DNA of 23,189 bases. It comes from DASXAQ01 sp036406615. GTDB taxonomy: Bacteria > Actinomycetota > UBA4738. Shown here piece by piece: positions 6,834-14,850 of the stretch. A program made the translations under genes and the position numbers. Each line of letters begins with the position of its first letter. The stretch's first letter is position 1. Where the stretch lies: NCBI GenBank assembly GCA_036406615.1, contig DASXAQ010000037.1, positions 1 through 23,189 on the forward strand, written 5' to 3'. The notes under the pieces were generated by a model. It saw only the letters and a program-made list of their open reading frames with translations. It had not been told where the DNA came from and made no database searches.

Positions 6834-8269
6834 CAGGTGGTCCTCACCAGGATCTGCACGACGAGCGTCGAGGCCATGCTCAGCGCCAGCCACGGCCGAA
6901 GACCGGTCAGCGAGGCGCCCGTTCCGGAGTCGTTGGTGCCCGGCCCCCACCTTCCGAGCGAGCAGCAGGCGAGCATGATCCAGGGGAAGAACGGCAACCA
7001 GATGCGCTCGACCTCCGCCTTGGACAGGCCGGACACGTCCGCGAGGATTACCGCCAGCGCGGCGCCCCCCACCAGCATCCACGCGCGCGGGTCGCGCAAC
7101 CTCGACAGGCCCACGGCTGCGGCGGGACCGAGAACGATCGCGAAGGCCGCCAGGTCGCCATACCAGAAGTAACTCTGGGGGCGGAACCTCGACACGCCGG
7201 CTCGGTATTGGGCCACGGTGGCCCGAAGGCCCGCCGGCCACCAGAAACCCACCCCCGCGAAGGCGGCGAAAACCCCCGCGACGCCCAACGCCCAGACGAC
7301 GAGCGGGCGCACGCGCCGCTGTCGAACTGCCACGATCACCGGGATCGCGGCAAGGACGACGATGCCGTACGTGAGGAAGAGTGCCTCACCGAAGACGACT
7401 CCGCCCGCGAGGGCAAGGCCGTCGGACGAACGCCCACGCCGGACCAACGACATGAGGACCAGGGCGATCCCCCAGGCCGCCATGCCGGCGAAGAGGGCGT
7501 CCGCCGTCGTGGCGATCCAGACGACGGCGGGGGCGAACACGACGAACGGCGCGGCCGACCGGGCGACTCGCTCGCCGGCAACCTCACGGAGTGACACGAG
7601 CACCGCGGGCACCATCGCCGCCCCTCCGAGGATCTCCAGCGCGGCCTCCCAGCCGGGCCCGTCCAAGCCGACCCGGTTCATGGCCCACAGGATCAGCACC
7701 ATCCCGGGCGGATGCCCCCGCACGTGCTGATGGAACCGACCGATGTGCTCCACGAAGGTCGAGAGGAACAGGCCCGGACTGCGAATGAGCGAGACGTCTG
7801 CGAGATAGTCGTTCGGCAGTCTGACCGGCCGCACGAGCTCGCTGAAGCCGTTCGCGATCGCGACCGCCACCGCCCACCCGACCGAAGCCAGGAATGCGGC
7901 AACGAGCAATCGCCTCCACCCGAGCCGCGCCGCGAGTCGTGGCGAAAGCCAGAGCGCCAACAGGCCCACCGCGATGGGCACCAGAACGGCTGGAGGGAGC
8001 CGTTCGTCCAGACGACCGACCAGCGGAGGCGCGAAGATCCGCGACTGCGGAACCCGCCGGACGAGCTGCTCGCCGAACAGAGCGGCGGCGGCAACGAGCC
8101 CGGCCCACGCCGCCAACGCTCCGGCGGTGGCCGCGAAGGCGAATGGACCACGCCGCTCGTGCGGCGAACCACCGTTCGCCTCCGATGGACCGGAGACACC
8201 GTCCGATGGACCGGAGACAACAGCGCCGGCGGGGTTCGACAGACGCCGGATGGGGTCCGAGGCAAGCAC
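6830..8269 (-). CDS. Polytopic membrane protein, probable GT-C-type glycosyltransferase
   Basis: A 479-residue protein with a hydrophilic N-terminus (1-40, containing a duplicated SGPSDGV/SGPSE unit) and about ten to twelve membrane helices. Conserved-looking loop motifs are NDYLADVS (153-160) and HVRGHPPG (182-189). GT-C enzymes of the ArnT/PMT/mannosyltransferase type use lipid-phosphate sugars and keep acidic and HPP loops of this kind outside the membrane. The assignment rests on topology and these motifs, not on a family I can name with certainty. GTG 8269 lies six bases after TAGGAT, indicating a leaderless transcript. It is first in an operon with the two-component system and diverges from the GT2 operon 111 bases away. 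Confidence 0.6.
   Translation of the reverse strand: MLASDPIRRLSNPAGAVVSGPSDGVSGPSEANGGSPHERRGPFAFAATAGALAAWAGLVAAAALFGEQLVRRVPQSRIFAPPLVGRLDERLPPAVLVPIAVGLLALWLSPRLAARLGWRRLLVAAFLASVGWAVAVAIANGFSELVRPVRLPNDYLADVSLIRSPGLFLSTFVEHIGRFHQHVRGHPPGMVLILWAMNRVGLDGPGWEAALEILGGAAMVPAVLVSLREVAGERVARSAAPFVVFAPAVVWIATTADALFAGMAAWGIALVLMSLVRRGRSSDGLALAGGVVFGEALFLTYGIVVLAAIPVIVAVRQRRVRPLVVWALGVAGVFAAFAGVGFWWPAGLRATVAQYRAGVSRFRPQSYFWYGDLAAFAIVLGPAAAVGLSRLRDPRAWMLVGGAALAVILADVSGLSKAEVERIWLPFFPWIMLACCSLGRWGPGTNDSGTGASLTGLRPWLALSMASTLVVQILVRTTW
8181..8219. repeat. Short tandem repeat, period 21 bases
   Basis: TCCGATGGACCGGAGACA is present exactly at 8181-8198 and again at 8202-8219. It lies in frame within the hydrophilic N-terminus of the GT-C-like protein and duplicates a seven-residue unit. 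Confidence 0.7.
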
Positions 8270-8275
8270 GGATCG

Positions 8276-8281
8276 ATCCTA
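8276..8281 (-). promoter_or_regulatory. -10 box of the GT-C/two-component operon, leaderless type
   Basis: TAGGAT on the minus strand, six bases, then GTG 8269. No good -35 match is visible at 16-18 bases. Confidence 0.5.
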
Positions 8282-8368
8282 GGTTCGCGGGCCGATGCGG
8301 CGCCGACCGGGGGCAACGAGTTCTCCGAATCGTAAGCAGCCGGAGCGTGCAGCCCGGACGTCGCTGGA

Positions 8369-8374
8369 TAAGTT
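8369..8374 (+). promoter_or_regulatory. -10 box of the GT2 operon, leaderless type
   Basis: TAAGTT, six bases, then GTG 8381. This favours GTG 8381 over the adjacent GTG 8378. The divergent GT-C promoter is about 90 bases away, so both operons may share regulation. Confidence 0.45.
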
Positions 8375-8380
8375 CGAGTG

Positions 8381-9040
8381 GTGATCGACGTGATCCTGCC
8401 CGTGCTGAACGAATCCGCCGCCATTCCCTGGGTCCTGGGCAGAATGCGCGAGCCGTTTCGCCCGATCGTGGTGGACAACGGTTCCCACGACGGGTCTGCG
8501 GAACTCGCGGCGAGCCTCGGCGCGAGCGTGATCACCGAACCGCGGCCGGGCTTCGGGTCCGCGTGTTTCGCCGGGCTCACGGCGGCGACCTCCGACGTGG
8601 TCTGCTTCATGGATTGCGATGGGTCGCTGGACCCGCGTCAACTGCCGCTCGTCACCGCGCCGCTGGCCGAAGGGCAGGCCGACCTCGTCATCGGATCCCG
8701 CCTCGCGACGCCCGGCGCCTGGGCCGTTCACGCGCGCATCGCGAACCGATACCTCGCCGCCCGCGCCACCCGCCGCTCGGGTACGCGTCTCACCGACTTG
8801 GGGCCCATGCGAGCCGCCCGCCGCGACGATCTGCTCGGGCTCGGCATCGAAGACCGACGATTCGGGTGGCCCCTGGAGATGGTGTTGCGAGCTATCGACG
8901 CCGGCTGGGACATCCGCGAGGTCGGGGTTCGGTATGCGGCGCGCAGCGGCCGCTCGAAGGTCACCGGCACCGTGGCGGGAACCGCTCGAGCCGTGCTCGA
9001 CATGGGGCGCGTGATGCGTCGACTTCGGTCGGCGACGTGA
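8381..9040 (+). CDS. Family 2 glycosyltransferase
   Basis: A 219-residue GT-A enzyme. It opens with IDVILPVLNESAAIPWVL, has the nucleotide-binding VVDNGSHDGS (Asp32) and the metal-binding DxD as FMDCDGS (Asp78, Asp80), then DLVIGSRL. There is no C-terminal membrane anchor, so it is a cytoplasmic or peripheral enzyme of the dolichol-phosphate-mannose-synthase-like group. Such proteins transfer a sugar from an NDP-sugar, often to a polyprenyl phosphate, which would fit a GT-C partner using polyprenyl-phosphate sugars. First gene of a four-gene operon; its stop overlaps the next start as GTGA. Confidence 0.85.
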   Translation: MIDVILPVLNESAAIPWVLGRMREPFRPIVVDNGSHDGSAELAASLGASVITEPRPGFGSACFAGLTAATSDVVCFMDCDGSLDPRQLPLVTAPLAEGQADLVIGSRLATPGAWAVHARIANRYLAARATRRSGTRLTDLGPMRAARRDDLLGLGIEDRRFGWPLEMVLRAIDAGWDIREVGVRYAARSGRSKVTGTVAGTARAVLDMGRVMRRLRSAT

Positions 9041-9693
9041 CCGGGACGGTGGACGGCGTCGAGGTCCTGGTCATCGCGAAGTCGCCCGCGCCCGGCCGCG
9101 TCAAGACCCGGCTGTGCCCCCCGCTCACGTTGCGCGAAGCTGCGGCGGTCGCGGAGGCGTCGCTGGTCGACACGCTGCGCGCCATGGCGGCCACGCGGGC
9201 GACTCGGCGCACGCTGGTCCTGTCGGGGATGCCCGGGCCCTGGCTGGTTCCGGGCTTCCGGATCGTCGAACAGCGGGGAGCCGGCCTGGACGAACGTCTG
9301 GCGTGGGCGTTCCAGGCGACGGACGGCCCGGCCCTGCTCGTCGGCATGGACACGCCACAACTCACCGCGCCCCTGATCGAGCGATGCCTGGAAGCGCTGC
9401 AGGCGCCCGACGTCGACGCGGTTCTGGGACCGGCCGAGGACGGCGGCTGGTGGGCGATCGGCCTGCGACGAGCCGATCCCAGAGTGTTCCTGGGCGTGCC
9501 CATGAGCTCGCCCGACACGTGCGCGGCGCAGCGCGAGCGAATGGGCACGCTGGGGCTTCGATGTGTCGACCTGCCGACCCTTCGCGACGTGGATCGATTC
9601 GAGGACGCGGCCGCGGTCGCTCGGCTGGCACCATACACGTCGTTCGCCCGGGCGGTCCGGGCATGCGAGCGCCCGTCGGCGGTCCTTGCATGA
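9037..9693 (+). CDS. DUF2064/TIGR04282 nucleotidyltransferase-like protein
   Basis: A 218-residue protein with the MobA/CofC-like Rossmann fold. EVLVIAKSPAPGRVKTRL is the family's start with its KTRL loop. LLVGMDTPQLT carries the DxPxL metal site, and VLGPAEDGGWWAIGL is the PAxDGGYxLIGL motif. Members are annotated as glycosyltransferase-like or nucleotidyltransferase-like, sometimes tied to arsenosugars, but most have no proven reaction. No arsenic gene is nearby, so that name should not be transferred. In this operon it could activate a sugar or small acid with a nucleotide for the GT2 enzyme. GTG 9037 and the stop at 9693 both overlap neighbours by four bases. Confidence 0.8.
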   Translation: MTGTVDGVEVLVIAKSPAPGRVKTRLCPPLTLREAAAVAEASLVDTLRAMAATRATRRTLVLSGMPGPWLVPGFRIVEQRGAGLDERLAWAFQATDGPALLVGMDTPQLTAPLIERCLEALQAPDVDAVLGPAEDGGWWAIGLRRADPRVFLGVPMSSPDTCAAQRERMGTLGLRCVDLPTLRDVDRFEDAAAVARLAPYTSFARAVRACERPSAVLA

Positions 9694-10283
9694 CGGCCGA
9701 GGTGCATCTGCGGACGGCGCGCGGAACTCGCCTGCCCCTTCACCTGGAGCGGTGGATGGGCTCGCCGACGTCGGTCGAGGAGCTCCTGTTGGAGCGTGTG
9801 ATCCCTCCGGCGCTCGACGTCGGCTGCGGGCCCGGACGCTTGACCCTGTCGCTCGCGCAGCGGGGCGTCCCGGCGCTCGGGATCGACGCCGCCCCGACCG
9901 CGGTCGTGATCGCGTCCGGACGCGGCGCCCCCGCCCTTCGCCGTTCGATCTTCGAACGGCTGCCCGGCGAGGGTCGTTGGGGAACGGTCATCCTGGTCGA
10001 CGGAAACGTCGGGATCGGCGGAGACCCACCGACGCTGCTTGCCCGGCTGGCTCGGCTCCTGCGGCCGGGCGGTCGTGCGCTGATCGAGGCGGAGCCACCC
10101 GGAGCCCCAACCGATCGCATCCGCGTGCGGATCGAGACGCGATCGGATTCGGGCCCGTTCTTTCCCTGGGCCCGAGTGAGCATCGACGACCTGCCACGGC
10201 TCGCCGTCCAGGCGGGATTCTCCGTCCGCGAGACGATCTCGAGCCCCGACCGCAGGTGGTTCGCGGTGCTGGAGCGGCCGTGA
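9690..10283 (+). CDS. SAM-dependent class I methyltransferase
   Basis: A 197-residue protein. Motif I is ALDVGCGPGRLTLSLAQRG; GIDAAPTAV follows as the acidic loop that binds the SAM ribose; TVILVDGNVGIGG stands where motif IV lies and LLRPGGRALIEAE is the usual post-motif strand. No substrate domain is recognisable. The start ATG 9690 overlaps the previous stop as ATGA, and its own stop overlaps the molybdoenzyme start as GTGA. It probably methylates the product assembled by the neighbouring sugar enzymes; that is inference from the operon. Confidence 0.8.
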   Translation: MTAEVHLRTARGTRLPLHLERWMGSPTSVEELLLERVIPPALDVGCGPGRLTLSLAQRGVPALGIDAAPTAVVIASGRGAPALRRSIFERLPGEGRWGTVILVDGNVGIGGDPPTLLARLARLLRPGGRALIEAEPPGAPTDRIRVRIETRSDSGPFFPWARVSIDDLPRLAVQAGFSVRETISSPDRRWFAVLERP

Positions 10284-11857
10284 GGCCGGGCCCGACGCGC
10301 CGCGCCCTGGCCGGCCTGGCGGCCGGCCTCGTCGGCGGGCTGAGCATCCTCGTGGTCGCCGCCGCGCTCCGTTGGCTGTTCGGCATTCCGCTCATCGGCG
10401 AGCTCATCAGCGACCGCGTGATCCCGGAGCTGTCGATCGGCCAGTTCAGTCGCCTCGCTCGAGCGCTCGGGGGCCTGGAACACGCGAAGGAGACGGCCTT
10501 GTTCGCCGGCCTGCTCGCGCCGGTCGTGATCGCCGCGGCGGCGGGGACGGTCTTCGCGCTGACCCTTGGAACGAGACCGGTTGCATCGCGCCGAGGCGCC
10601 ATCGTCTTGAGCTCGTCCTTGGCCGCGGCGGCACTCCTGTTCGTCGTGCTGTTGTGGCCGGTCATGCCCTCGAACTACCGAGGGCTGCCTCCGGGCCTCG
10701 CCTCGTTCCTCAACGTGCTCGCGATCGTGGCAACGTTCGCCATCTGGGGGGCCGTCTTCGTCGCTTCGATCGGGGCGTTCGACTCATCGCGCCCGGACCG
10801 TCCGAAAGTTCGACCTACCGCGTCCGAGGGGCGAGCCTTCGACCGCAGAACGGCGATCACGGGGGGCGTCGCGGTGCTCCTGGCGCTGCTCGGCGCCCGC
10901 CTCGTCCAGATCCTGACCGGCCGCGCGACAGTGGGCGCCAACGGGTACGACGGCCTCACCGTCCATGGTCCGCAGACTGCGTCGATCACGCCGAACGACC
11001 GCTTCTACGTGGTGACGAAGAACCTCATCGATCCGAACGTCGCCGGCCACCTGTGGCGGCTGCGGGTCACGGGTTCCGTGCACAACCCCTTCGAGCTCGG
11101 ATACGCGGAGCTCATCTCACGGCCCTCGAGCACCCAGACGCAGACGCTGGAGTGCATCAGCAACGGAGTCGGCGGTGGGCTGATGAGCAACGCGGTCTGG
11201 CGCGGCGTTCCACTCGGCCAGCTCATCGCCGAAGCCCGGCCCCTGCCCGACGCGAGATTCGTCCTGCTCCACGCATCCGACGGCTACACCGACGGCCTCT
11301 CACTGGATCTCGCGACCCACCCCACCACGTTGGTCGCGTACGAGATGAACGGCGAGACCCTGCCCGACCGGCACGGGTACCCGGCGCGGGTCCTCGTCCC
11401 CGGCACCTACGGCGAGGTGAACGTGAAGTGGGTCGATCAAGTCGAGCTACTCGATGCCTCCCGCGCCGGCTACTACGAGCGTCAGGGCTGGCGCCCGGAA
11501 CGCGTCCAGACCACGTCGCGGTTCGATCGGCCGGTATCGGGTCAGACCGTGAGCCTCGCGGCGCAGCCGGGAGTTCCGGTCGGCGGTGTGGCGTTCGCCG
11601 GCGACCGCGGGATCTCGAAGGTCGAGGTGAGCTTCGACGGCGGTGCCTCGTGGGCCCAGGCAGCTCTCGGCTACCAGCCGAACTCGATGACCTGGGCGCT
11701 CTGGAGCCTGACGTGGAACCCGAGCCTCCCGGGGACCTACACCCTCCTCGTGCGCGCCACCGACGGGAGGGGTCAGACCCAAACCGCCGCGCGCCACGGC
11801 ACCGCCCCCTCGGGGGCGAGCGGCTATCACCGGGTGGTCGTCGACGTCAGGCCGTGA
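10280..11857 (+). CDS. Membrane-anchored sulfite-oxidase-family molybdopterin oxidoreductase
   Basis: A 525-residue protein in two parts. Residues 1-215 hold about five membrane helices (near 10-30, 85-105, 115-137, 148-170, 195-213). From about 225 comes a sulfite-oxidase-type Mo-binding domain: ITPNDRFYVVTKN, then LECISNGVGG with Cys292 as the expected Mo ligand, HASDGYTDGLSLDLA, YEMNGETLPDRHGYPARVL and NVKWVDQVELLD. Residues 435-525 match the Mo-cofactor dimerisation domain (GVAFAGDRGISKVEVSFDGG, TWALWSLTW). The active site is expected outside the membrane. Physiological substrates of such bacterial enzymes vary (sulfite, methionine sulfoxide, others); none can be assigned. Start GTG 10280, last gene of the operon. 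Its last 31 bases overlap the convergent epimerase gene. Confidence 0.87.
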   Translation: MRPGPTRRALAGLAAGLVGGLSILVVAAALRWLFGIPLIGELISDRVIPELSIGQFSRLARALGGLEHAKETALFAGLLAPVVIAAAAGTVFALTLGTRPVASRRGAIVLSSSLAAAALLFVVLLWPVMPSNYRGLPPGLASFLNVLAIVATFAIWGAVFVASIGAFDSSRPDRPKVRPTASEGRAFDRRTAITGGVAVLLALLGARLVQILTGRATVGANGYDGLTVHGPQTASITPNDRFYVVTKNLIDPNVAGHLWRLRVTGSVHNPFELGYAELISRPSSTQTQTLECISNGVGGGLMSNAVWRGVPLGQLIAEARPLPDARFVLLHASDGYTDGLSLDLATHPTTLVAYEMNGETLPDRHGYPARVLVPGTYGEVNVKWVDQVELLDASRAGYYERQGWRPERVQTTSRFDRPVSGQTVSLAAQPGVPVGGVAFAGDRGISKVEVSFDGGASWAQAALGYQPNSMTWALWSLTWNPSLPGTYTLLVRATDGRGQTQTAARHGTAPSGASGYHRVVVDVRP

Positions 11858-12927
11858 GCGGGAGCCCGTGCGGCGGCTCTCAGCGGTGAACGGGCGAACT
11901 CACGCATCCCGTCCTCGAACTGCACCTTCGCCCGGAATCCCAGCCGGGATGCCGCAAGGCCGGCCGAGGCGAACACGTGGCGGACGTCCTCCGTTCGGAA
12001 TGATCCACAGACCCGCGGCGTCGGCGCGCCGGGACCAAACGCGCGAGCCAGAGCCTCCGCCATCTCGCCGACGGTGTGGGGCACCCCGCTGGCGATGTTG
12101 AACGGCCCGGCTGCGGGTTCGTCTCGCGTCAGGGCGATGACGTTGGCATCGGCGACGTCGCGCACGTGCACGAAGTCCCTGCGCTGGCGCCCGTCCTCGA
12201 ACACCGACGGCGGCCTGCCACGTTCCAAGGCGCTTCGAAAGACGCTGGCGACGCCGGCGTACGGCGTGTCGCGAGGCATCCGAGGGCCGTAGATGTTGTG
12301 GTAGCGAAGCGCCGCGACCGCGACGTTGTCACTTCGGCCGAACGCGAAACACAGGTGCTCCTGATGCAGCTTCGTGGCCGCGTAGACACTGCGCGGGTCG
12401 AGGGTGGACGATTCCACCACGGACGAGGCCTCGAGACGAGCGCCGCACCGTGGGCAGGACGGTTCGAACATCCCGCGTCGCAGATCGCCCTCCGATCGGG
12501 GACACGGCCGAACCAGCCCGTCGCGCGGACAGCGGTAGTCGCCTTCCCCGTATACGACCATGCTGCTCGCCAGGACCAGCCGGCCCCCGAAGCGACGGCG
12601 GTGCAGCGTTCGCAGCAGCGTGGCCGTTCCCAGCGCGTTGTGCCGCACGTAGTCCACCGCGTCGTCGAAATCCACGCCCATCCCGACCATCGCGGCCTGG
12701 TGGGAAACGGCGGTCGCTCCCTCGAGGCATCGATCCAGGAGCGCGGCGTCGGCCAGATCGGACCAGATGTACTCGGCCTCGGGATTCAGATACGCCGGCG
12801 TCGCCCCGTGAGCGTGCTCGTCCAGGGAGTCCAGGACGCGAACCCCATGTCCGTCGGCGACCAGGGCGTCGACAACGTGAGACCCCACGAATCCGGCGCC
12901 TCCGGTGACCAGGACCTGCTGTTTCAC
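11827..12927 (-). CDS. NAD-dependent sugar epimerase/dehydratase with Cys-rich insertion
   Basis: A 366-residue extended SDR enzyme: NAD motif TGGAGFVGS (8-16), catalytic SSMVVYG region (Ser121/122), and Tyr182-x3-Lys186 in VYAATK. RRDFVHVRDVADAN is the usual nucleotide-sugar binding phrase. Residues 130-165 form an insertion with Cys133, Cys142, Cys158 and Cys161 (the last pair as CPRCG), resembling a zinc ribbon. From memory, similar Cys-containing proteins in actinobacteria are annotated as dTDP-L-rhamnose 4-epimerases; I cannot confirm the substrate. GTG 12927 overlaps the CLC gene stop as GTGA, so it is the last gene of the minus-strand operon, though its likely partners are the plus-strand sugar genes it meets tail to tail. 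Confidence 0.85.
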   Translation of the reverse strand: MKQQVLVTGGAGFVGSHVVDALVADGHGVRVLDSLDEHAHGATPAYLNPEAEYIWSDLADAALLDRCLEGATAVSHQAAMVGMGVDFDDAVDYVRHNALGTATLLRTLHRRRFGGRLVLASSMVVYGEGDYRCPRDGLVRPCPRSEGDLRRGMFEPSCPRCGARLEASSVVESSTLDPRSVYAATKLHQEHLCFAFGRSDNVAVAALRYHNIYGPRMPRDTPYAGVASVFRSALERGRPPSVFEDGRQRRDFVHVRDVADANVIALTRDEPAAGPFNIASGVPHTVGEMAEALARAFGPGAPTPRVCGSFRTEDVRHVFASAGLAASRLGFRAKVQFEDGMREFARSPLRAAARAPAHGLTSTTTR

Positions 12928-14759
12928 GGCTGAACGCTATCGCCGCGCCGAACCGGCGCCATGGTTTTGGGCGGCAGGTTCACCGGATCGTAAGACCTGG
13001 TGCGGTCATAGGCGCGCAGGATGTCCCGATGGCTGAGCCACCCCACGAGCACGCCATCGCCTGGACCGACCACGGGCAGGCCCGAGCCCTCATGGTGCAC
13101 GAGCGTCGCGAGGGCGTCCTGGAGGCTCTGGTCCGCCAGCACCACAGGGCTCCTCACCGCCAGGCTATCCGCGGTCGCATCCGGCTCGTCGTGCTGAACC
13201 GCGTTCTCCACCTGTTGGCGTGTCACGATCCCGACGAGGCCTCCACCGCCGTCCACGACCGGCAGGCCATCGCCGTTCGAGGCGATCCTCGAGACCACCT
13301 CCTCCCACGGGGTGGCGTCCGCAAGGGGGATCGGAGCGGGTTGCATGGCGTCGCGAACCTTCAGAGCCGCAAACGGGCTGGTGTCCCGTCGCCGCGAGAT
13401 GTCGATGCCGCGGCGGCGCAGTTTCAGCGTGTAGATCGTGTCTGCGGTCAAGAGCTTGCTGATGGCGGTCGCCAGCACCACGGCCAACATGAGCGGCAGG
13501 ATGATGTGGTACTCGCCGGTGAGTTCGAAGATGATGAGCACGGCGGTGATCGGGGCTCGCGCCGCCCCCGCGAAGACGGCCCCCATCCCCACGATGCCGT
13601 ACGCGCCCGCCGTCCCGGCGATCCCCGGCGCGACGTGGTGGAGAACGAGGCCGTACGCCGCCCCGAGCATGGCACCCATGAACAGCGAGGGAGCGAACAC
13701 CCCACCGGAACCCCCGATGCCGATCGTGAGGCTGGTTGCCAGGACCTTGGCACCCAGCAGAACCAGCAGGAACCAGAGCACGTACTGTCCCCGGATCGCG
13801 CTCTCGAGCACCGGGTATCCGACGCCGTACATCTGCGGGACCGCCAGCAGGAGCAGCCCCAGAAGGACACCGCCGGCGGCGGGTCGAAGCCACTCCGGCG
13901 CCTTCCAGACCCGGTCGAAGACGTCCTCCAGCCCGTAGAGCACTCGGACGAACGCGACTCCGACGATCGCCGCCAACACGCCGAGCCCCGCGTAGAACCC
14001 GTACTCCACGACGGAGTGCAACTGAAACGGCGGCAGCGTGAGGAACGGGTGGGATCCGAAGGCCGCACGCCCGATGACGTCTGCCACCACCGAGGCCAGC
14101 ACGACGACGCCGAAGGCCTCGGTCTCGAAGTCGCGAAGGATCAGTTCGAGCCCGAAGAACACGCCGGCGATCGGAGCATTGAAGGTCGCCGAGATCCCAC
14201 CGGCCGCTCCGCACGCCACCAGCAGCCGGAGGCGAGACTCGGGAACCTTGGCGATCTGGCCAAGGGTGGAGCCCAAGGCCGACCCGATCTGCACGATCGG
14301 GCCTTCGCGGCCAACCGAGCCGCCCGAGCCGATGCACAGTGCGGAGGCAAGCGACTTCACGATCGCGACCTGCGGCCTGATCTTGCCCCCGCTCTCGGAC
14401 ACCGAGAGCATCACCTCGGGCACTCCATGCCCCCTGGCCTCCTTCGCGAACCGATCGACCAGGGGCCCATAGAGCAGTCCGCCGACGATCGGAACCAGCA
14501 CGATGAACCAGATGCCGAGCCAGGGCATCGTCGCGCTCGCCGACCGCCCAACAGAGCTGTAGTCCTCGTGGCCCGTGAACAGCAGCGTGAAGCCGAGGAT
14601 CAGGTAGCGAAACGCAACCGCCCCGACTCCGGCGCCGGCCCCGACGATCAGGGCGAGCACCACCAGGCCCGACGGGCTGATCGCGATCCAGTCGGCGATG
14701 CCGCCGGCGCCGGACCGGGTGCCGATCCGCACCCTTGGAGGTCGAAACGGCGACTTCAC
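12924..14759 (-). CDS. CLC-family chloride channel/transporter with CBS domains
   Basis: A 611-residue membrane protein. The selectivity motifs are GSGGSVGREGP (gating Glu about 152), GGSGGVFAPSLFMGAMLG, and the helix R region with Tyr in DTIYTLKL. The internal proton-site region reads FGLELIL: a Glu is kept at about 205, but the next position, aligned with Glu203 of E. coli ClC, is Leu206. Two CBS domains follow (about 470-525 and 535-590), which usually sense adenine nucleotides. GTG 14759 was chosen because GGAAG lies eight bases upstream and the family homology begins soon after; the longer open frame overlaps the Rieske gene. It lies 91 bases after the Rieske gene and overlaps the epimerase by four bases. 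Confidence 0.9.
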   Translation of the reverse strand: MKSPFRPPRVRIGTRSGAGGIADWIAISPSGLVVLALIVGAGAGVGAVAFRYLILGFTLLFTGHEDYSSVGRSASATMPWLGIWFIVLVPIVGGLLYGPLVDRFAKEARGHGVPEVMLSVSESGGKIRPQVAIVKSLASALCIGSGGSVGREGPIVQIGSALGSTLGQIAKVPESRLRLLVACGAAGGISATFNAPIAGVFFGLELILRDFETEAFGVVVLASVVADVIGRAAFGSHPFLTLPPFQLHSVVEYGFYAGLGVLAAIVGVAFVRVLYGLEDVFDRVWKAPEWLRPAAGGVLLGLLLLAVPQMYGVGYPVLESAIRGQYVLWFLLVLLGAKVLATSLTIGIGGSGGVFAPSLFMGAMLGAAYGLVLHHVAPGIAGTAGAYGIVGMGAVFAGAARAPITAVLIIFELTGEYHIILPLMLAVVLATAISKLLTADTIYTLKLRRRGIDISRRRDTSPFAALKVRDAMQPAPIPLADATPWEEVVSRIASNGDGLPVVDGGGGLVGIVTRQQVENAVQHDEPDATADSLAVRSPVVLADQSLQDALATLVHHEGSGLPVVGPGDGVLVGWLSHRDILRAYDRTRSYDPVNLPPKTMAPVRRGDSVQP

Positions 14760-14850
14760 GAAGGACGCTTCCGGCCGACGCTCCCGTTCAGGCTTCGTCC
14801 TGCCAGTCGCCCAGCGCGGTGAGGAAGTGATGGCGCGCGCGAATTCCTGC

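Noticed and set aside
9037..9693. Arsenosugar biosynthesis role suggested by the TIGR04282 family name.
   Set aside because: There is no arsenic methyltransferase, radical SAM arsenosugar enzyme or arsenic resistance gene nearby; the ArsR protein 9 kb away lacks the metal-binding cysteines.
9563..10279. In-frame upstream extension of the sulfite-oxidase-like gene.
   Set aside because: It overlaps the DUF2064 and methyltransferase genes and reads as arginine-rich noise; GTG 10280 fits the GTGA overlap.
13029..14822. A 597-codon plus-strand open frame opposite the CLC gene.
   Set aside because: Its composition (Asp, His, Arg, Gln) is the usual antisense shadow in GC-rich DNA, and the minus-strand frame is an unmistakable CLC protein.
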